The notes: generated by a model from the letters alone, not told the origin. A stretch of 64,000 nucleotides of DNA from Paenibacillus silvisoli (GCF_030866765.1 NZ_CP133017.1:5870501-5934500), one strand, 5' to 3'; shown: positions 8,925 through 17,539, counted from the first letter of the stretch. Numbers and translations: made by a program.

Positions 8925-11162
8925 CTATACGGCGGGCTGGCCGTCCGATATGCTGATTTCCGCCATGATTTTGCGGCGTTTGATCCAATAGAATAGCAAG
9001 AGCGAACCGATACCGAATCCGGACAGCACAACCGCTGTCCGGATTATTTCGTTCCAGCCCCCAATCGAGATGAGGTGGCGAAGCCCGTCGACGGCATACG
9101 TCATCGGCAGCAGCGGATGGATATGCCTGAAGAAGGCTGGCTCCAGCTCGACCGGATACGATCCGGAGCTAGAGGTCAGCTGCAGCATCAGGATGAGAAC
9201 CGCCGCAAACCGTCCCTTATCGCTCCCCAATACGGCAATGAGCATGAATAAAATCGCCGTAAACACAAGCCCGACCAGCACCGCGTAGACGTACATGGCG
9301 ATCGGCGCCACCACGGTCGGTATACCCAGCCCGGTATGCAAAATAAAGACGGACAGCAGTGCCTGACAGACGCTCACCGTTGCCAGCGCGATATATTTGT
9401 TCACGATATAGGAAAGCGCCCCGTGCGGCCGCTCCAGCACCTGCCAAATATCGATGACGAAAAAAAGCACCAGCGATCCGACCCAAAGCGACAGCGCGAT
9501 AAAATAAGGCGCGAACCCGACGCCATTGCTTGGCACCGGATGGAGATTGCGTTCCTCCATCTTTACCGGATCGTTAATGACGGCTTGCCGCGCTTCCGCC
9601 TGGCCGTCCTCCGAAGCCATGCCTGCCGCGTCGGACAGCTTGTCCGAGAGCTCCGCTTGGCCGCTATGGATTTGAGCCAGCCCCGCGCTCAAGGCAGACG
9701 CGCCGTCAACAAGCTTGGCGTTGCCGGTCTGCAAAGCGGACATGCCGGCGCTTAGCTGCTCCAATCCGCTTCTCAGCTGATTGCCTCCTTGCTGCAGCCG
9801 CGCCACACCGCCTGTGACTTCGGTCACCCGCTCGTTAATCGTATTCACATTCGCATGCTGGCGGTCAAGCAGGGCGGAAATGTCGTTCGCAGCCGCCTCG
9901 AAGCGCTCCGTCTGGCTGTTGAGCGCGTCCATACGCTGCTGCATTTGCGCCTGCCGCTGCTCCAATTGACCGATGGCTTGGTTTATGGCGGCAGTCTGCG
10001 AAGCCATGGCCTGCTGGATGCCGGTCAGTTCCGACTCGATGTTCGTTCCTGACTTTTGCGCTTGGGTCAACGCGTTTGTAAGCTGTTTGAACTTCGGGTC
10101 GGCAGACAGCTTCGCATATTGCTTGCTGAGTTCGGGAAGCTGGCTTTTCGCTAGGTCGAGACTGTCGTTGAGATCGTTAACGTTCGCGTTCGCGCGCTGC
10201 AGCCGCGATTGAAGCTGATCCCATTCGACAGCCGATTGTTTGACGGCTTGCAGCTGGTCCGCGAAAAACGTCGTGTCGGCATCGAGCTGCTTCAACGCTT
10301 GTGAAAGCTTCGGTTTCGCGGCATCCAGCTCGGCCATTAGCGCAGGCAGCGACTGATTCGTTTCGTTCAGCTTGGCATTCCATTTGTTCCATTCTGAAGA
10401 CACTAGCTGCGACCACGTATTTAACTGCGTCAGTCCGCGCTCCATTTCGTCCGCGCCTGCCGTGAGCGCTTGAACGCCGCCGGATAGCTTCGCGATGCCT
10501 GGCGCTTCCTGCCGAAGTCCGTCCGCTAAACGGCTTGCACCCTGATACGCTTCTTGCGAGGCATCCGACAATTTGGCCGCCCCGTCGGCTGCCTCCTGCA
10601 GCCCCTCGGCACCGTTCAGCACCTGCTCGAAAATTACGGTGAGATAGTTGCCCTGCAGCTCCGTGCGCAAATCGTTCTGGACGTTTCGCGTGATGGCGCG
10701 GACGACGTTGGCGGTGAGCATGTTGTTTCCTTCGCTCAGTTCGACTTGCAGCAATGTCGGCTCCGGCTGATCGCCGCTGACGCTGAAAGCCTTCCGCGAA
10801 AAATCTGCCGGCAAATAAAGCGCCATCGCGTAGGTGCCGTTGAGGACGCCGCTGTGTGCTTGCTCGGAGTTCGTTTCTCTCCAGCTCGTTTTCTGATTCG
10901 CGAGCAGCTTGTCCGTCAGCTCCCGGCCCAAATTCCGCTGCTCCCCGCTTCGCTTTGCCCCCTGATCCTCGTTCACGATCGCGAGCGAAAGCTGGTCCGT
11001 ATGCCCGGTCGGATTCCAAAACGCCCATAAATAGATGAAGCTATACAGCAGCGGGAGCACGAGAAGACCCAGCAGCGATATGCGAACCGCGCGGGAGCTC
11101 CACATTCTCTTCACATCCAGCCAAGCCAGCGCCAATCCGCTTCGGCTCTCTCGCATGGTCAT
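8925..11162 (-). CDS. YhgE/Pip family membrane protein
   Basis: The protein is about 745 residues. It has an N-terminal transmembrane segment (ISLLGLLVLPLLYSFIYLWA), a long extracytoplasmic region of Gln/Ala/Leu-rich coiled-coil repeats, and five or six C-terminal membrane helices of ABC-2 permease type. This is the layout of the YhgE/Pip (phage infection protein) family, which is linked to phage adsorption and to ESX/type VII systems. The start is set at 11162, after AAGGGG; an upstream frame start at 11207 lacks a good site. No type VII genes are nearby. It runs leftward into the convergent ABC-F gene. Confidence 0.88.
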   Translation of the reverse strand: MTMRESRSGLALAWLDVKRMWSSRAVRISLLGLLVLPLLYSFIYLWAFWNPTGHTDQLSLAIVNEDQGAKRSGEQRNLGRELTDKLLANQKTSWRETNSEQAHSGVLNGTYAMALYLPADFSRKAFSVSGDQPEPTLLQVELSEGNNMLTANVVRAITRNVQNDLRTELQGNYLTVIFEQVLNGAEGLQEAADGAAKLSDASQEAYQGASRLADGLRQEAPGIAKLSGGVQALTAGADEMERGLTQLNTWSQLVSSEWNKWNAKLNETNQSLPALMAELDAAKPKLSQALKQLDADTTFFADQLQAVKQSAVEWDQLQSRLQRANANVNDLNDSLDLAKSQLPELSKQYAKLSADPKFKQLTNALTQAQKSGTNIESELTGIQQAMASQTAAINQAIGQLEQRQAQMQQRMDALNSQTERFEAAANDISALLDRQHANVNTINERVTEVTGGVARLQQGGNQLRSGLEQLSAGMSALQTGNAKLVDGASALSAGLAQIHSGQAELSDKLSDAAGMASEDGQAEARQAVINDPVKMEERNLHPVPSNGVGFAPYFIALSLWVGSLVLFFVIDIWQVLERPHGALSYIVNKYIALATVSVCQALLSVFILHTGLGIPTVVAPIAMYVYAVLVGLVFTAILFMLIAVLGSDKGRFAAVLILMLQLTSSSGSYPVELEPAFFRHIHPLLPMTYAVDGLRHLISIGGWNEIIRTAVVLSGFGIGSLLLFYWIKRRKIMAEISISDGQPAV

Positions 11163-11199
11163 TCCCAACCCCTTCGTACGCTCTTTGAGGAATAGCATT

Positions 11200-11536
11200 C
11201 TCTCCACAGAATGGGACCATTCCTGTGAAAGATGGTTAATGGCGTTAGTTTCAATCTATCCCCTTTTTCCACAGCTCTATCCACAGCTTTGGATGAATTG
11301 TGCGGCAATTCTAACAGGTTTCGACAAGAAAAAACCGAATATCTGTCATGGTTCTTTAATATTTTGCAAACATGTGGATACGCACTGTGGAGGTTTACCC
11401 CCATTGTCCACATTATCCACAGGCGGGCTGTGAAAAACTTATCCCGCTGTTGTTCACATTCGACATGCCCGATTTATGCGGGTTTGAAGGACTTGTTCAC
11501 AATATGCGTGTGGGCTGTGGGTAAAGCTGTGGATAA
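11200..11536. other. DnaA-box cluster
   Basis: The intergenic stretch holds two perfect DnaA boxes: TTATCCACA at 11413-11421 and its complement TGTGGATAA at 11528-11536. Eight more lie within one base of TTATNCACA: 11265, 11277, 11404, 11450 and 11493 on the plus strand, and 11373, 11429 and 11516 on the minus strand. A weaker box is at 11200. An AT-rich patch lies at 11351-11370. No dnaA, dnaN or rpmH is nearby, so this is not the standard oriC context. The position between ydiF-like and tsaD genes matches a known DnaA-binding region in B. subtilis (gcp-ydiF), which helps restrain initiation. Confidence 0.85.
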
Positions 11537-11562
11537 CGAGAAAAGCGGCAGTCTGTCACTGC

Positions 11563-11673
11563 GTTCGAGGTGCGCCTTCGGCCGCTGTTGAAACCGTGAT
11601 GCTGGATTTACGCCACCAAGGTGGCATCCCGGTTTCAAAGGCGGCACGTAAACTCTCCGGCTGCACCTCGAAC
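11563..11673. other. Multi-helix structured element, possible RNA (strand unresolved)
   Basis: A perfect 11-bp helix (GTTCGAGGTGC at 11563-11573 with GCACCTCGAAC at 11663-11673) closes a region with nested helices. These are GCCGC/GCGGC (581-585 with 641-645), TTGAAACCG/CGGTTTCAA (588-596 with 630-638) and GCCACC/GGTGGC (612-617 with 620-625). It has no convincing reading frame. I compared it by eye with glycine, lysine, SAM and T-box elements and found no convincing match. It could be a leader or small RNA on either strand. Confidence 0.45.
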
Positions 11674-11700
11674 TCCGTTCCTTCCTGCCCTGGGAGGGGC

Positions 11701-11735
11701 AGAAAAAAGCAGGGGGTTTTTATCTCCCCCTGCTT
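11701..11735 (-). terminator. Terminator-like hairpin
   Basis: A perfect 10-bp stem (AAGCAGGGGG with CCCCCTGCTT) is followed on the minus strand by a T run. On the plus strand the downstream sequence is not T-rich, so the leftward reading is preferred. It may back up the HIT terminator or end a transcript from the repeat region. Confidence 0.6.
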
Positions 11736-11812
11736 CATTTCTCGTGCTGGATTGTATCCAGCAAACACTACGACCGCACCGCAACTCCGCGTGATCCCCA
11801 GCAGCTTGGCGC

Positions 11813-11995
11813 TAACGAATCCTATAACGCTTATTCGGGCCAATTCGGCTCATTGGATAGTCTAACGAATCGAGGAAGCGTTATTTGCACCAAAATGCTC
11901 CTGTTTCACTCATAAACCGCGAAATAACGTCGCTGGAGTTCGTTAGCTTATTTCATCAGCCGATTTAGGCCAAATAAGCTCGCTGGAGTTCGTTA
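11813..11995. repeat. 183-bp element: two direct plus two inverted TAACGAA...GCTTATT units
   Basis: TAACGAA-type motifs start at 11813 and 11863 on the plus strand, and the complement (TCGCTGGAGTTCGTTA) ends at 11945 and 11995. Spacing is 50, 82 and 50 bp, identical to the element at 2615-2797. The shared core after TAACG is a GCTTATT block followed by a GGCC-AAAT block, while the bases between differ between the two loci. It carries no gene and sits between the HIT terminator and the DnaA-box region. Confidence 0.75.
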
Positions 11996-11997
11996 TA

Positions 11998-12026
11998 CAA
12001 AAAAGCAGGGGCATGATACCCCTGCT
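11998..12026 (-). terminator. Terminator of the leuA-HIT unit
   Basis: An 8-bp stem (AGCAGGGG with CCCCTGCT) about 20 bases after the HIT stop is followed leftward by a T run. Confidence 0.85.
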
Positions 12027-12044
12027 AATCTATGTTGCCCGGTT

Positions 12045-12509
12045 CTATGCTTCGCGTCGCAGCCGCAGGCTTTCCAGCAGCCTAGAGCAAACCTCCAACA
12101 CGTCAACCTCGCCGCCGCGAGGGGCGTCGGGCCAGTCAGCGAGTTTCATCGGATTCCAGTAGGCAGTCGGCGTGCCGGGATAGCGCGGAATCAGATGCAT
12201 ATGAAAATGCGGGACGCCATCGCCCTGCACGAACGCGTAGACATGCTCCGCATGCAGAGCCTCTTTGAGCGCACGGCTTACTTCGTTGGCCGCAATCCCG
12301 ACTGCCGCCGCTTCCTCCGCCGTCAGATCGCCAAAACCGGGCGCATGGCGCTTCAGCTCTACCATGACATAGCCCAGGTACGCTAACTGCTCCCCGCTGC
12401 GAGCGCCCAAATGCCCTACATAGACATGCTCATCTTCATAGATGACGCTGCCCTCGAGCGTCTGAATCAGTCCGCTATGCTTCTTGCAAATCAAGCAATC
12501 CGCCGCCAT
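12045..12509 (-). CDS. HIT family hydrolase
   Basis: The 154-residue protein has the histidine triad HFHMHLIPRYPG near residues 100-111 and an N-terminal CLICKKHSG segment that may bind zinc. HIT proteins hydrolyse or transfer nucleotides from AMP-lysine- or dinucleoside polyphosphate-like substrates; the substrate here cannot be told. The ATG at 12509 lies 25 bases after leuA, so the two are probably co-transcribed. It is followed by a good terminator. Confidence 0.9.
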   Translation of the reverse strand: MAADCLICKKHSGLIQTLEGSVIYEDEHVYVGHLGARSGEQLAYLGYVMVELKRHAPGFGDLTAEEAAAVGIAANEVSRALKEALHAEHVYAFVQGDGVPHFHMHLIPRYPGTPTAYWNPMKLADWPDAPRGGEVDVLEVCSRLLESLRLRREA

Positions 12510-12534
12510 CGCGCCTCACCCTCTCCGGAATGAA

Positions 12535-14130
12535 TCAGCTGCTTTTCTTCTGCTCCTCATACGTTTCGGCCGAGCCGTCCTGCTTGCTCATGAGCAGCTG
12601 ATTGCACGCACTCACATACGCTTCCGCCGCCGCCAAAATAATATCGTTATGAACCGCCGTCCCCGAGTACCGGCGCTGGTTATGCACGATGCTCACGATC
12701 GCTTCGCCGCGCGCGCCCTCGCCTGTGGACAACGAGTGCAGCTCCAGGTCCTCGAACTCCGCCGCAACCGGAATCGCCTGCTGCAAGCAGTGGATAACCG
12801 CTTCCAACGGCCCCGTTCCCGTGCCGGTCAGCGTCCGCTCCTCTTGCGTGTCGCGCTCCCGGACAGTCACGGATGCGATACGCGACCGTTGCGTACCCGC
12901 CAATACCTGCAGATCGACAAGCGTGTACGGATCGTGCTGCGTCGCGGTCGATTCGCTGGCCAGGCGGACGAGGACGTCGTCAGGGACGATTTTCATCTCG
13001 TCGGCTTTTTCAACGAAACGGTTATACACATCCAGCAGCTGATCGTCGTTCAGCTCGATGCCGTATTCCGCCAAACGATGCTTAATGGCATGACGGCCGG
13101 AGTGTTTGCCCAGCACGATCATGCTGCGCGGAATGCCCATCGCTTCCGGATCCATAATTTCGTAGGTGTTCCGGTTTTTCAGCAGGCCGTCCTGATGGAT
13201 GCCCGACTCATGCTGGAACGCGTTCCGGCCAACGATCGGCTTGTTGTACGCGATCGGAAAATTCATCGCCCGGCTCACCATGCGCGACGTCTCGTAAATT
13301 TCGCCCATCACGATGCCCGTCTCCGCGCCGATCGCCGATTTGCGCGTCTCGATCGCCATGACCAGCTCCTCCAGCGAGCAGTTGCCCGCACGTTCGCCGA
13401 TGCCGTTGACCGTAACCTCCACTTGCGTTGCGCCTGCGTTAATCGCGGCCAAGCTGTTCGCCACCGCAAGGCCAAGGTCGTTGTGGCAGTGCGCGCTATA
13501 CTGCACCTTGTCTCCGCCTCTGGCTCCTGCCCGCACCGCGCGGAACAGATTGCCGTACTCCTCCGGCAGCGCGTAGCCGAGCGTATCCGGCAGGTTAATG
13601 ACCGTTGCGCCTTCGGCGATGACGGCCTCCACCATCTCGATGACAAAATCGCGCCCCGAACGGCTCGCATCCATCGCGGAAAACTCGATTTCATCGACGA
13701 ACTGCTTGCCGTACGCGACCATTTCGCGGGCGATGGCAAGCACCTGCTCGCGCGATTTTTTCAGCTGGAAGTCCAAATGGATATCCGAGGAGGAGATGAA
13801 AATATGCAGACGGCGGCGGGCCGCGTCCATCGTCGAGCGTACGGCCGCATCGATATCGCCTTTGATCGCGCGGGCGAAGCCGACGATTTCAACGTTGTGC
13901 AGCTCGCGGGAAATTTGCTGCACGGCCGCGAACTCGCCCGGACTCGAGATCGGGAAGCCCGGCTCGATAATATCGACGCCCAGCTTCGCCAGCTGGAGGG
14001 CAAGGACGATCTTTTGCTCCGGACGCAGCGTAGCGCCCGGCGACTGTTCGCCGTCACGCAGCGTCGTGTCGAAGATGCGGATGATGCGGTTGCCGGATTG
14101 CGCTTTATCGGATGAATGGTTAATGGTCAT
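12535..14130 (-). CDS. leuA: 2-isopropylmalate synthase LeuA
   Basis: The 531-residue enzyme has the HMGL-like barrel: [16 protein letters not shown] at the N-terminus, the metal-site [16 protein letters not shown], and [15 protein letters not shown]. The C-terminal LeuA allosteric dimer domain begins near residue 390. It condenses acetyl-CoA with 2-oxoisovalerate, the committed step of leucine synthesis. The ATG at 14130 follows AGGAGG with nine bases spacing. Upstream are two complete T-box leaders with leucine (CUC) specifiers and a strong sigma-A promoter. No other leu gene is in the window. Confidence 0.95.
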   Translation of the reverse strand: MTINHSSDKAQSGNRIIRIFDTTLRDGEQSPGATLRPEQKIVLALQLAKLGVDIIEPGFPISSPGEFAAVQQISRELHNVEIVGFARAIKGDIDAAVRSTMDAARRRLHIFISSSDIHLDFQLKKSREQVLAIAREMVAYGKQFVDEIEFSAMDASRSGRDFVIEMVEAVIAEGATVINLPDTLGYALPEEYGNLFRAVRAGARGGDKVQYSAHCHNDLGLAVANSLAAINAGATQVEVTVNGIGERAGNCSLEELVMAIETRKSAIGAETGIVMGEIYETSRMVSRAMNFPIAYNKPIVGRNAFQHESGIHQDGLLKNRNTYEIMDPEAMGIPRSMIVLGKHSGRHAIKHRLAEYGIELNDDQLLDVYNRFVEKADEMKIVPDDVLVRLASESTATQHDPYTLVDLQVLAGTQRSRIASVTVRERDTQEERTLTGTGTGPLEAVIHCLQQAIPVAAEFEDLELHSLSTGEGARGEAIVSIVHNQRRYSGTAVHNDIILAAAEAYVSACNQLLMSKQDGSAETYEEQKKSS

Positions 14131-14168
14131 AAGAGTTAGCCTCCTGAAATTTTAATTTGGAAAATAGA

Positions 14169-14510
14169 AAAAGCCCGCCGTCTCCTGATGAATCAAGAGA
14201 CGACAGGCTTTGGGAGCTTGCCGCGGTACCACTCTCGTTGCCCGGCCCCTCCAGGAGCCGAACCCGCTTATGCAGCATACGATTGCCGTCTGCGGACTGA
14301 TAAAAGCCGGCAAGGCAAGCTGCTGCACCGGATCACGGTGGTTAGCCGTAAGCGAGGTACCGGCCGGCATCATCGCGTCATGCGATGCGCGCCATTCCCT
14401 CGTTCCGCTCCCAGGCGAGTTTCGGATCTCCTTCGGCTGCGTCGCACCACCCCGCAGCTCTCTGCTTTTTCCCGGATCGATCCTACTGCTCCTGTTCATT
14501 GCGTTTGATC
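14169..14510 (-). promoter_or_regulatory. T-box leader 2 (proximal), leucine specifier
   Basis: On the minus strand the element has a stem I ending with a CUC specifier (14419-14417) in the context AAACTCGCCTGGGAG. It carries the T-box bulge AGTGGTACCGCGG (14234-14222) and a terminator helix at 14210-14169 followed by T residues. Uncharged leucyl tRNA should stabilise the antiterminator and let transcription reach leuA. The 5' boundary is approximate. Confidence 0.9.
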
Positions 14511-14575
14511 TATGTGTTTGCTCATTTCGTTACATCACGTTACGTTACGGACAGCCCAACACTTCGCGTAAAATC

Positions 14576-14912
14576 AAAAAAAGCCTGCCGTCTCTTATTC
14601 AAGAGACGACAGACTTTGAAGTCCGGCGCGGTACCACCCTTGTTGACGTTCCCCGGAACGTCCCCTCAAGCATGTCAACGACTCTAGAAATCGAAGCCAT
14701 GCACCCGATCACGGAGGTAAACCGTAATAACGTACGCGAGCTTATCCGTTAGCCTTGGCCTTCGGCCGACTGCGAAGCTCGTTCCGATATTCCGCTCCCA
14801 GGCGAGGTTCAAGCGGCCATCGACTGCGTTGCACCAACCCGCAGCTCTCTAATCCCGGCTTCACGCTTTACTAGCTCCTGTTCGTTGCGTTTCACTGATG
14901 TTTGAAGTGTTG
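14576..14912 (-). promoter_or_regulatory. T-box leader 1 (distal), leucine specifier
   Basis: This second full T-box precedes the first in transcription order. It has a CUC specifier (14806-14804) in AACCTCGCCTGGGAG, the T-box sequence AGGGTGGTACCGCGC (14640-14626), and its own terminator at 14616-14579 with a T run. With leader 2 it makes a two-gate switch: both must read uncharged tRNA-Leu before leuA is transcribed. Confidence 0.9.
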
Positions 14913-14918
14913 TTGCCT

Positions 14919-14947
14919 ATTATATGCCTGTCGGAATCGTCTGTCAA
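14919..14947 (-). promoter_or_regulatory. Sigma-A promoter of leuA
   Basis: Consensus -35 TTGACA (14947-14942), a 17-base spacer and consensus -10 TATAAT (14924-14919) lie just upstream of the first T-box. The fully consensus promoter suits control by attenuation rather than initiation. Confidence 0.9.
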
Positions 14948-14954
14948 TTCGAAT

Positions 14955-14990
14955 AACAAAACCGCATTCACATTTTTTTGTAAATGCGGT
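14955..14990 (-). terminator. Terminator of the thiL-tsaD operon
   Basis: The stem ACCGCATTTAC / GTGAATGCGGT with an A-rich loop is followed by TTTTGTT on the minus strand. It ends just before the leuA -35 box. Confidence 0.85.
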
Positions 14991-15165
14991 ACAGAAGCCA
15001 AAGAATGCCCCACGGGACAAGATAGGTCGTCACCCATTTAAACGCATAAACAATCCGTTCGCTTCCGTTGAATTCATCCGGTCCGCCGATCATGGCGCAA
15101 ATAAAGACGAAGATAAACAAGACGCTAAACGTGGCTGCGAGAAAAAGATTTTTTGATTTCAGCAC
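14968..15165 (-). CDS. Small two-helix membrane protein
   Basis: This unrecognised protein of about 65 residues has two hydrophobic segments (LFLAATFSVLFIFVFICAMIG and TTYLVPWGILWLLYRIY) and a lysine-rich C-terminus. An ATG at 15171 stands only one base after AGGAGG, too close. The GTG two codons later (15165) has a seven-base spacing and is the likelier start. It follows tsaD by about 25 bases and ends in the operon terminator, so it is the last gene of the t6A operon. The function is unknown. Confidence 0.7.
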   Translation of the reverse strand: MLKSKNLFLAATFSVLFIFVFICAMIGGPDEFNGSERIVYAFKWVTTYLVPWGILWLLYRIYKKM

Positions 15166-15191
15166 AAGCATGCCTCCTCAAGTCTCAAATC

Positions 15192-16223
15192 TCAGCTCCG
15201 CACCGACCATTCTTCAAGCGACAAGCCCGGCTCGGCCTTCATGTCGAGCGGCGTAACCTCGCCGCGCTTCCATTTCAAATGAGCCGCGGCGCCGATCATC
15301 GCGGCGTTGTCCGTGCACAGCTTCATCGGCGGAATGAGCAGCGTGATGCCTTCTTCCTCGCAGCGCTCGGTCAATGCCGCGCGCAGCCCGCCGTTCGCAG
15401 CCACGCCGCCGCATAATAGCAGCTGCTTGGCGCCGGACTCGCGGACGGCCCGAAGCGATTTCGTCACGAGCACGTCGATGACGGAGGCTTGGAAGCCGCG
15501 GGCGAGAGCGGCCTCGCGGAGCGGCTCGCCTTTCATTTTCGCCGAGTTGATGGCCGCAAGAACGGCCGATTTCAAGCCGCTGAAGCTGAAATCGTACGAA
15601 TCCGGCTCCAGCCATGCACGCGGCAGCTGGAACTCTTCCTCCGACTGCTGCGCCAGCCTGTCGATGTACGGTCCGCCCGGATACGGGAAATTGAGCGTCC
15701 GCGCTACTTTGTCGTACGCTTCGCCGACGGCGTCGTCGCGGGTACGCCCGATAATGCGGAACACGCCCTCGCTCTCCAGCACGACCAGCTCCGTATGGCC
15801 GCCGGATGCAACGAGCGCCAGGCACGGGTATTCGATTTCATGCACGAGCTGGTTCGCGTAAATATGGCCGGCGATATGGTGCGTGCCGATGAGCGGCAGA
15901 TCCAGCGCCATCGCTAAGCTTTTTGCGGCTACGATGCCGACCAGCAGCGCGCCGACGAGTCCCGGCCCTTGCGTGACCGCAATGGCGGACAGGTCGCGGA
16001 ACGTCGCCCCGGCTTCGGCAAGCGCTTGCTCCATGATGAGCGTAATCGACTCGACGTGCTTGCGGGAGGCGATCTCCGGCACCACGCCGCCGAAACGCCG
16101 GTGGGTGTCGATTTGGCTCGACACGATATTCGAAATAATCTCCTTGCCGCCGCGAATGATCGCAACCGCCGTTTCGTCACAGCTCGTTTCTACGGCAAGA
16201 ATCAGTTCATTTGTCGTCGTCAT
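15192..16223 (-). CDS. tsaD: tRNA t6A threonylcarbamoyltransferase TsaD
   Basis: The 343-residue ASKHA-fold enzyme shows VETSCDETAVAII at the N-terminus, the metal-binding GTHHIAGHIYAN (HxxxH), and LLCGGVAANGGLR. With TsaB and TsaE it transfers threonylcarbamoyl to A37 of tRNAs reading ANN codons. The ATG at 16223 follows GGAG by seven bases and overlaps rimI by 17 bases. This is the gcp gene of older maps. In B. subtilis it sits next to ydiF, here about 7 kb away with YhgE, HIT and leuA between. Confidence 0.97.
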   Translation of the reverse strand: MTTTNELILAVETSCDETAVAIIRGGKEIISNIVSSQIDTHRRFGGVVPEIASRKHVESITLIMEQALAEAGATFRDLSAIAVTQGPGLVGALLVGIVAAKSLAMALDLPLIGTHHIAGHIYANQLVHEIEYPCLALVASGGHTELVVLESEGVFRIIGRTRDDAVGEAYDKVARTLNFPYPGGPYIDRLAQQSEEEFQLPRAWLEPDSYDFSFSGLKSAVLAAINSAKMKGEPLREAALARGFQASVIDVLVTKSLRAVRESGAKQLLLCGGVAANGGLRAALTERCEEEGITLLIPPMKLCTDNAAMIGAAAHLKWKRGEVTPLDMKAEPGLSLEEWSVRS

Positions 16224-16710
16224 ACGGGTGCTCCACTTCGTCGGAGGGCGGCAGCTCGGCCCACATAATGAGCGCGTCCTCCTGATTGTCTGAATAATAG
16301 CGGGGGCGAATGCCGTGCGGCTCGAAGCCCAGCTTCCGGTACAGCCCCTGCGCGATGCCGTTCGTAACGCGTACCTCCAGCGTCATGCGCTTCGCGCCGA
16401 ACATTACCGCGGTCCGCATCAGCTCCACCATCAGCATCTCGCCAAGCCCGCGGCCGCGATACGGCTCGCGCACCGCCACGTTGGTCACATGCGCTTCGTC
16501 CATAATCGTCCACATGCCGCCATAGCCGATGACCGCGCCTTCGTAATCCATCACCATATAGCGGGCAAAATGATTGTTCGTCAGCTCGTTCACGAACGCT
16601 TCCTCCGTCCACGGGGAAGCAAAGCTTTCCAGCTCGATCGCCACGATCGTCTTCACGTCGTCCATCGTCATTTGCCGGAAAACGAGCCGGTTTACATCAA
16701 TGACCGTCAC
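16207..16710 (-). CDS. rimI: Ribosomal protein N-acetyltransferase RimI
   Basis: The 167-residue GNAT enzyme has the acetyl-CoA loop VREPYRGRGLGEMLM and the RMTLEVRVTNGIAQGLYRKLGF segment typical of RimI. It acetylates the N-terminal alanine of ribosomal protein S18, and perhaps other proteins. The start is GTG at 16710, nine bases after AAGGAG. It overlaps tsaB by 14 bases and tsaD by 17, in the usual tsaB-rimI-tsaD order. Confidence 0.93.
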   Translation of the reverse strand: MTVIDVNRLVFRQMTMDDVKTIVAIELESFASPWTEEAFVNELTNNHFARYMVMDYEGAVIGYGGMWTIMDEAHVTNVAVREPYRGRGLGEMLMVELMRTAVMFGAKRMTLEVRVTNGIAQGLYRKLGFEPHGIRPRYYSDNQEDALIMWAELPPSDEVEHPYDDDK

Positions 16711-17536
16711 GCGCGCCAGCTCCTTCCGTTCCCGAGCCTGCGGCCTGACGCTCCTGCAGCTTCACTTCCGCTTCGGTCAGCTGCGTATAGTTCGGGATAA
16801 ACGTATGCGCGTCGTCGGATTCCCCGGCTTCAAGTCGCTTTAAACCGAGCGCCGCAACCGGCCACCCTTCCACCACATACGGGATGCCGCGCACTTCGAT
16901 GTCCGGGCATAACGTCGCCAGCCGGTCGACCTCCGCTTGATGCAGCTGAAGCTCGCCGACGACCCAAATCGCGACAGGTTTCTGCTCAAGCTCACCCGCG
17001 TCGGAGGCTAGTTTGTCGGCCCAGTCGTGCATCAGACGGATGCCGTCCTTCGCCAAGCGCTCCCACGACTCCTGTGCGGCAGATGCTTGGAATGCAGACG
17101 TATACACTTGTCCGCGCCTCGCGTCCATAATCGGCACAACCCAAACCGGCCGGTCTTCGCCGACGCTGTTTGCAGCCGAGTGCCATGCACCGTAGCCGAG
17201 CGCTTCGAGGCTGGAAATGCCGACGAGCGGCTTTTGCCACACCCAGGCTAATGTTTTGCCGACCGAAACCGCGATCCGCATGCCGGTATACGAGCCCGGC
17301 CCTTGACCGATCGCGATGCCTGCCAGCTCCTCCGGCTGAATGCCGCATTCCGTTAGCAGCGACTTTACGACCGATACCGTATGAACGGAATGGTTCCGTT
17401 CCGCCAGCGACTGAATGTCGCGCAGCACCTCATCGCCGCGCACGAGCGCCGCCGCCAGCGATGCGGTCGACGTATCGAGCGACAGCACGAGCTTCCCTTC
17501 CCGGCTGTCCGCTGCCCCCGTTATCTTCTCACTCAT
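16697..17536 (-). CDS. tsaB: tRNA t6A accessory protein TsaB
   Basis: The 279-residue degenerate ASKHA protein has LVLSLDTSTASLAAALV, then ERNHSVHTVSVVKSLL and IAIGQGPGSYTGMRI, the TsaB family signatures. It acts as scaffold for TsaD and TsaE in t6A synthesis. It sits four bases downstream of tsaE and overlaps rimI, so the operon is tightly coupled. It is longer than the commonest TsaB proteins, mainly in the middle and C-terminal part. Confidence 0.93.
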   Translation of the reverse strand: MSEKITGAADSREGKLVLSLDTSTASLAAALVRGDEVLRDIQSLAERNHSVHTVSVVKSLLTECGIQPEELAGIAIGQGPGSYTGMRIAVSVGKTLAWVWQKPLVGISSLEALGYGAWHSAANSVGEDRPVWVVPIMDARRGQVYTSAFQASAAQESWERLAKDGIRLMHDWADKLASDAGELEQKPVAIWVVGELQLHQAEVDRLATLCPDIEVRGIPYVVEGWPVAALGLKRLEAGESDDAHTFIPNYTQLTEAEVKLQERQAAGSGTEGAGARDGH

Positions 17537-17539
17537 CTG

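Noticed and set aside
11200..11536. Chromosomal origin oriC
   Set aside because: The DnaA boxes are dense but dnaA, dnaN and rpmH are absent, and the gene order matches a known non-origin DnaA site.
11563..11673. Glycine riboswitch
   Set aside because: GGAGAG and GCCGAAGG-like segments occur on the minus strand, but the conserved A-rich and closing segments are missing and no glycine gene follows.
11596..11865. Small plus-strand protein
   Set aside because: It overlaps the structured element and a terminator, lacks a ribosome site and has no recognisable pattern.
12484..14115. Long plus-strand open frame across leuA
   Set aside because: It lies opposite the leuA coding sequence and is Arg/His-rich, typical of a shadow frame.
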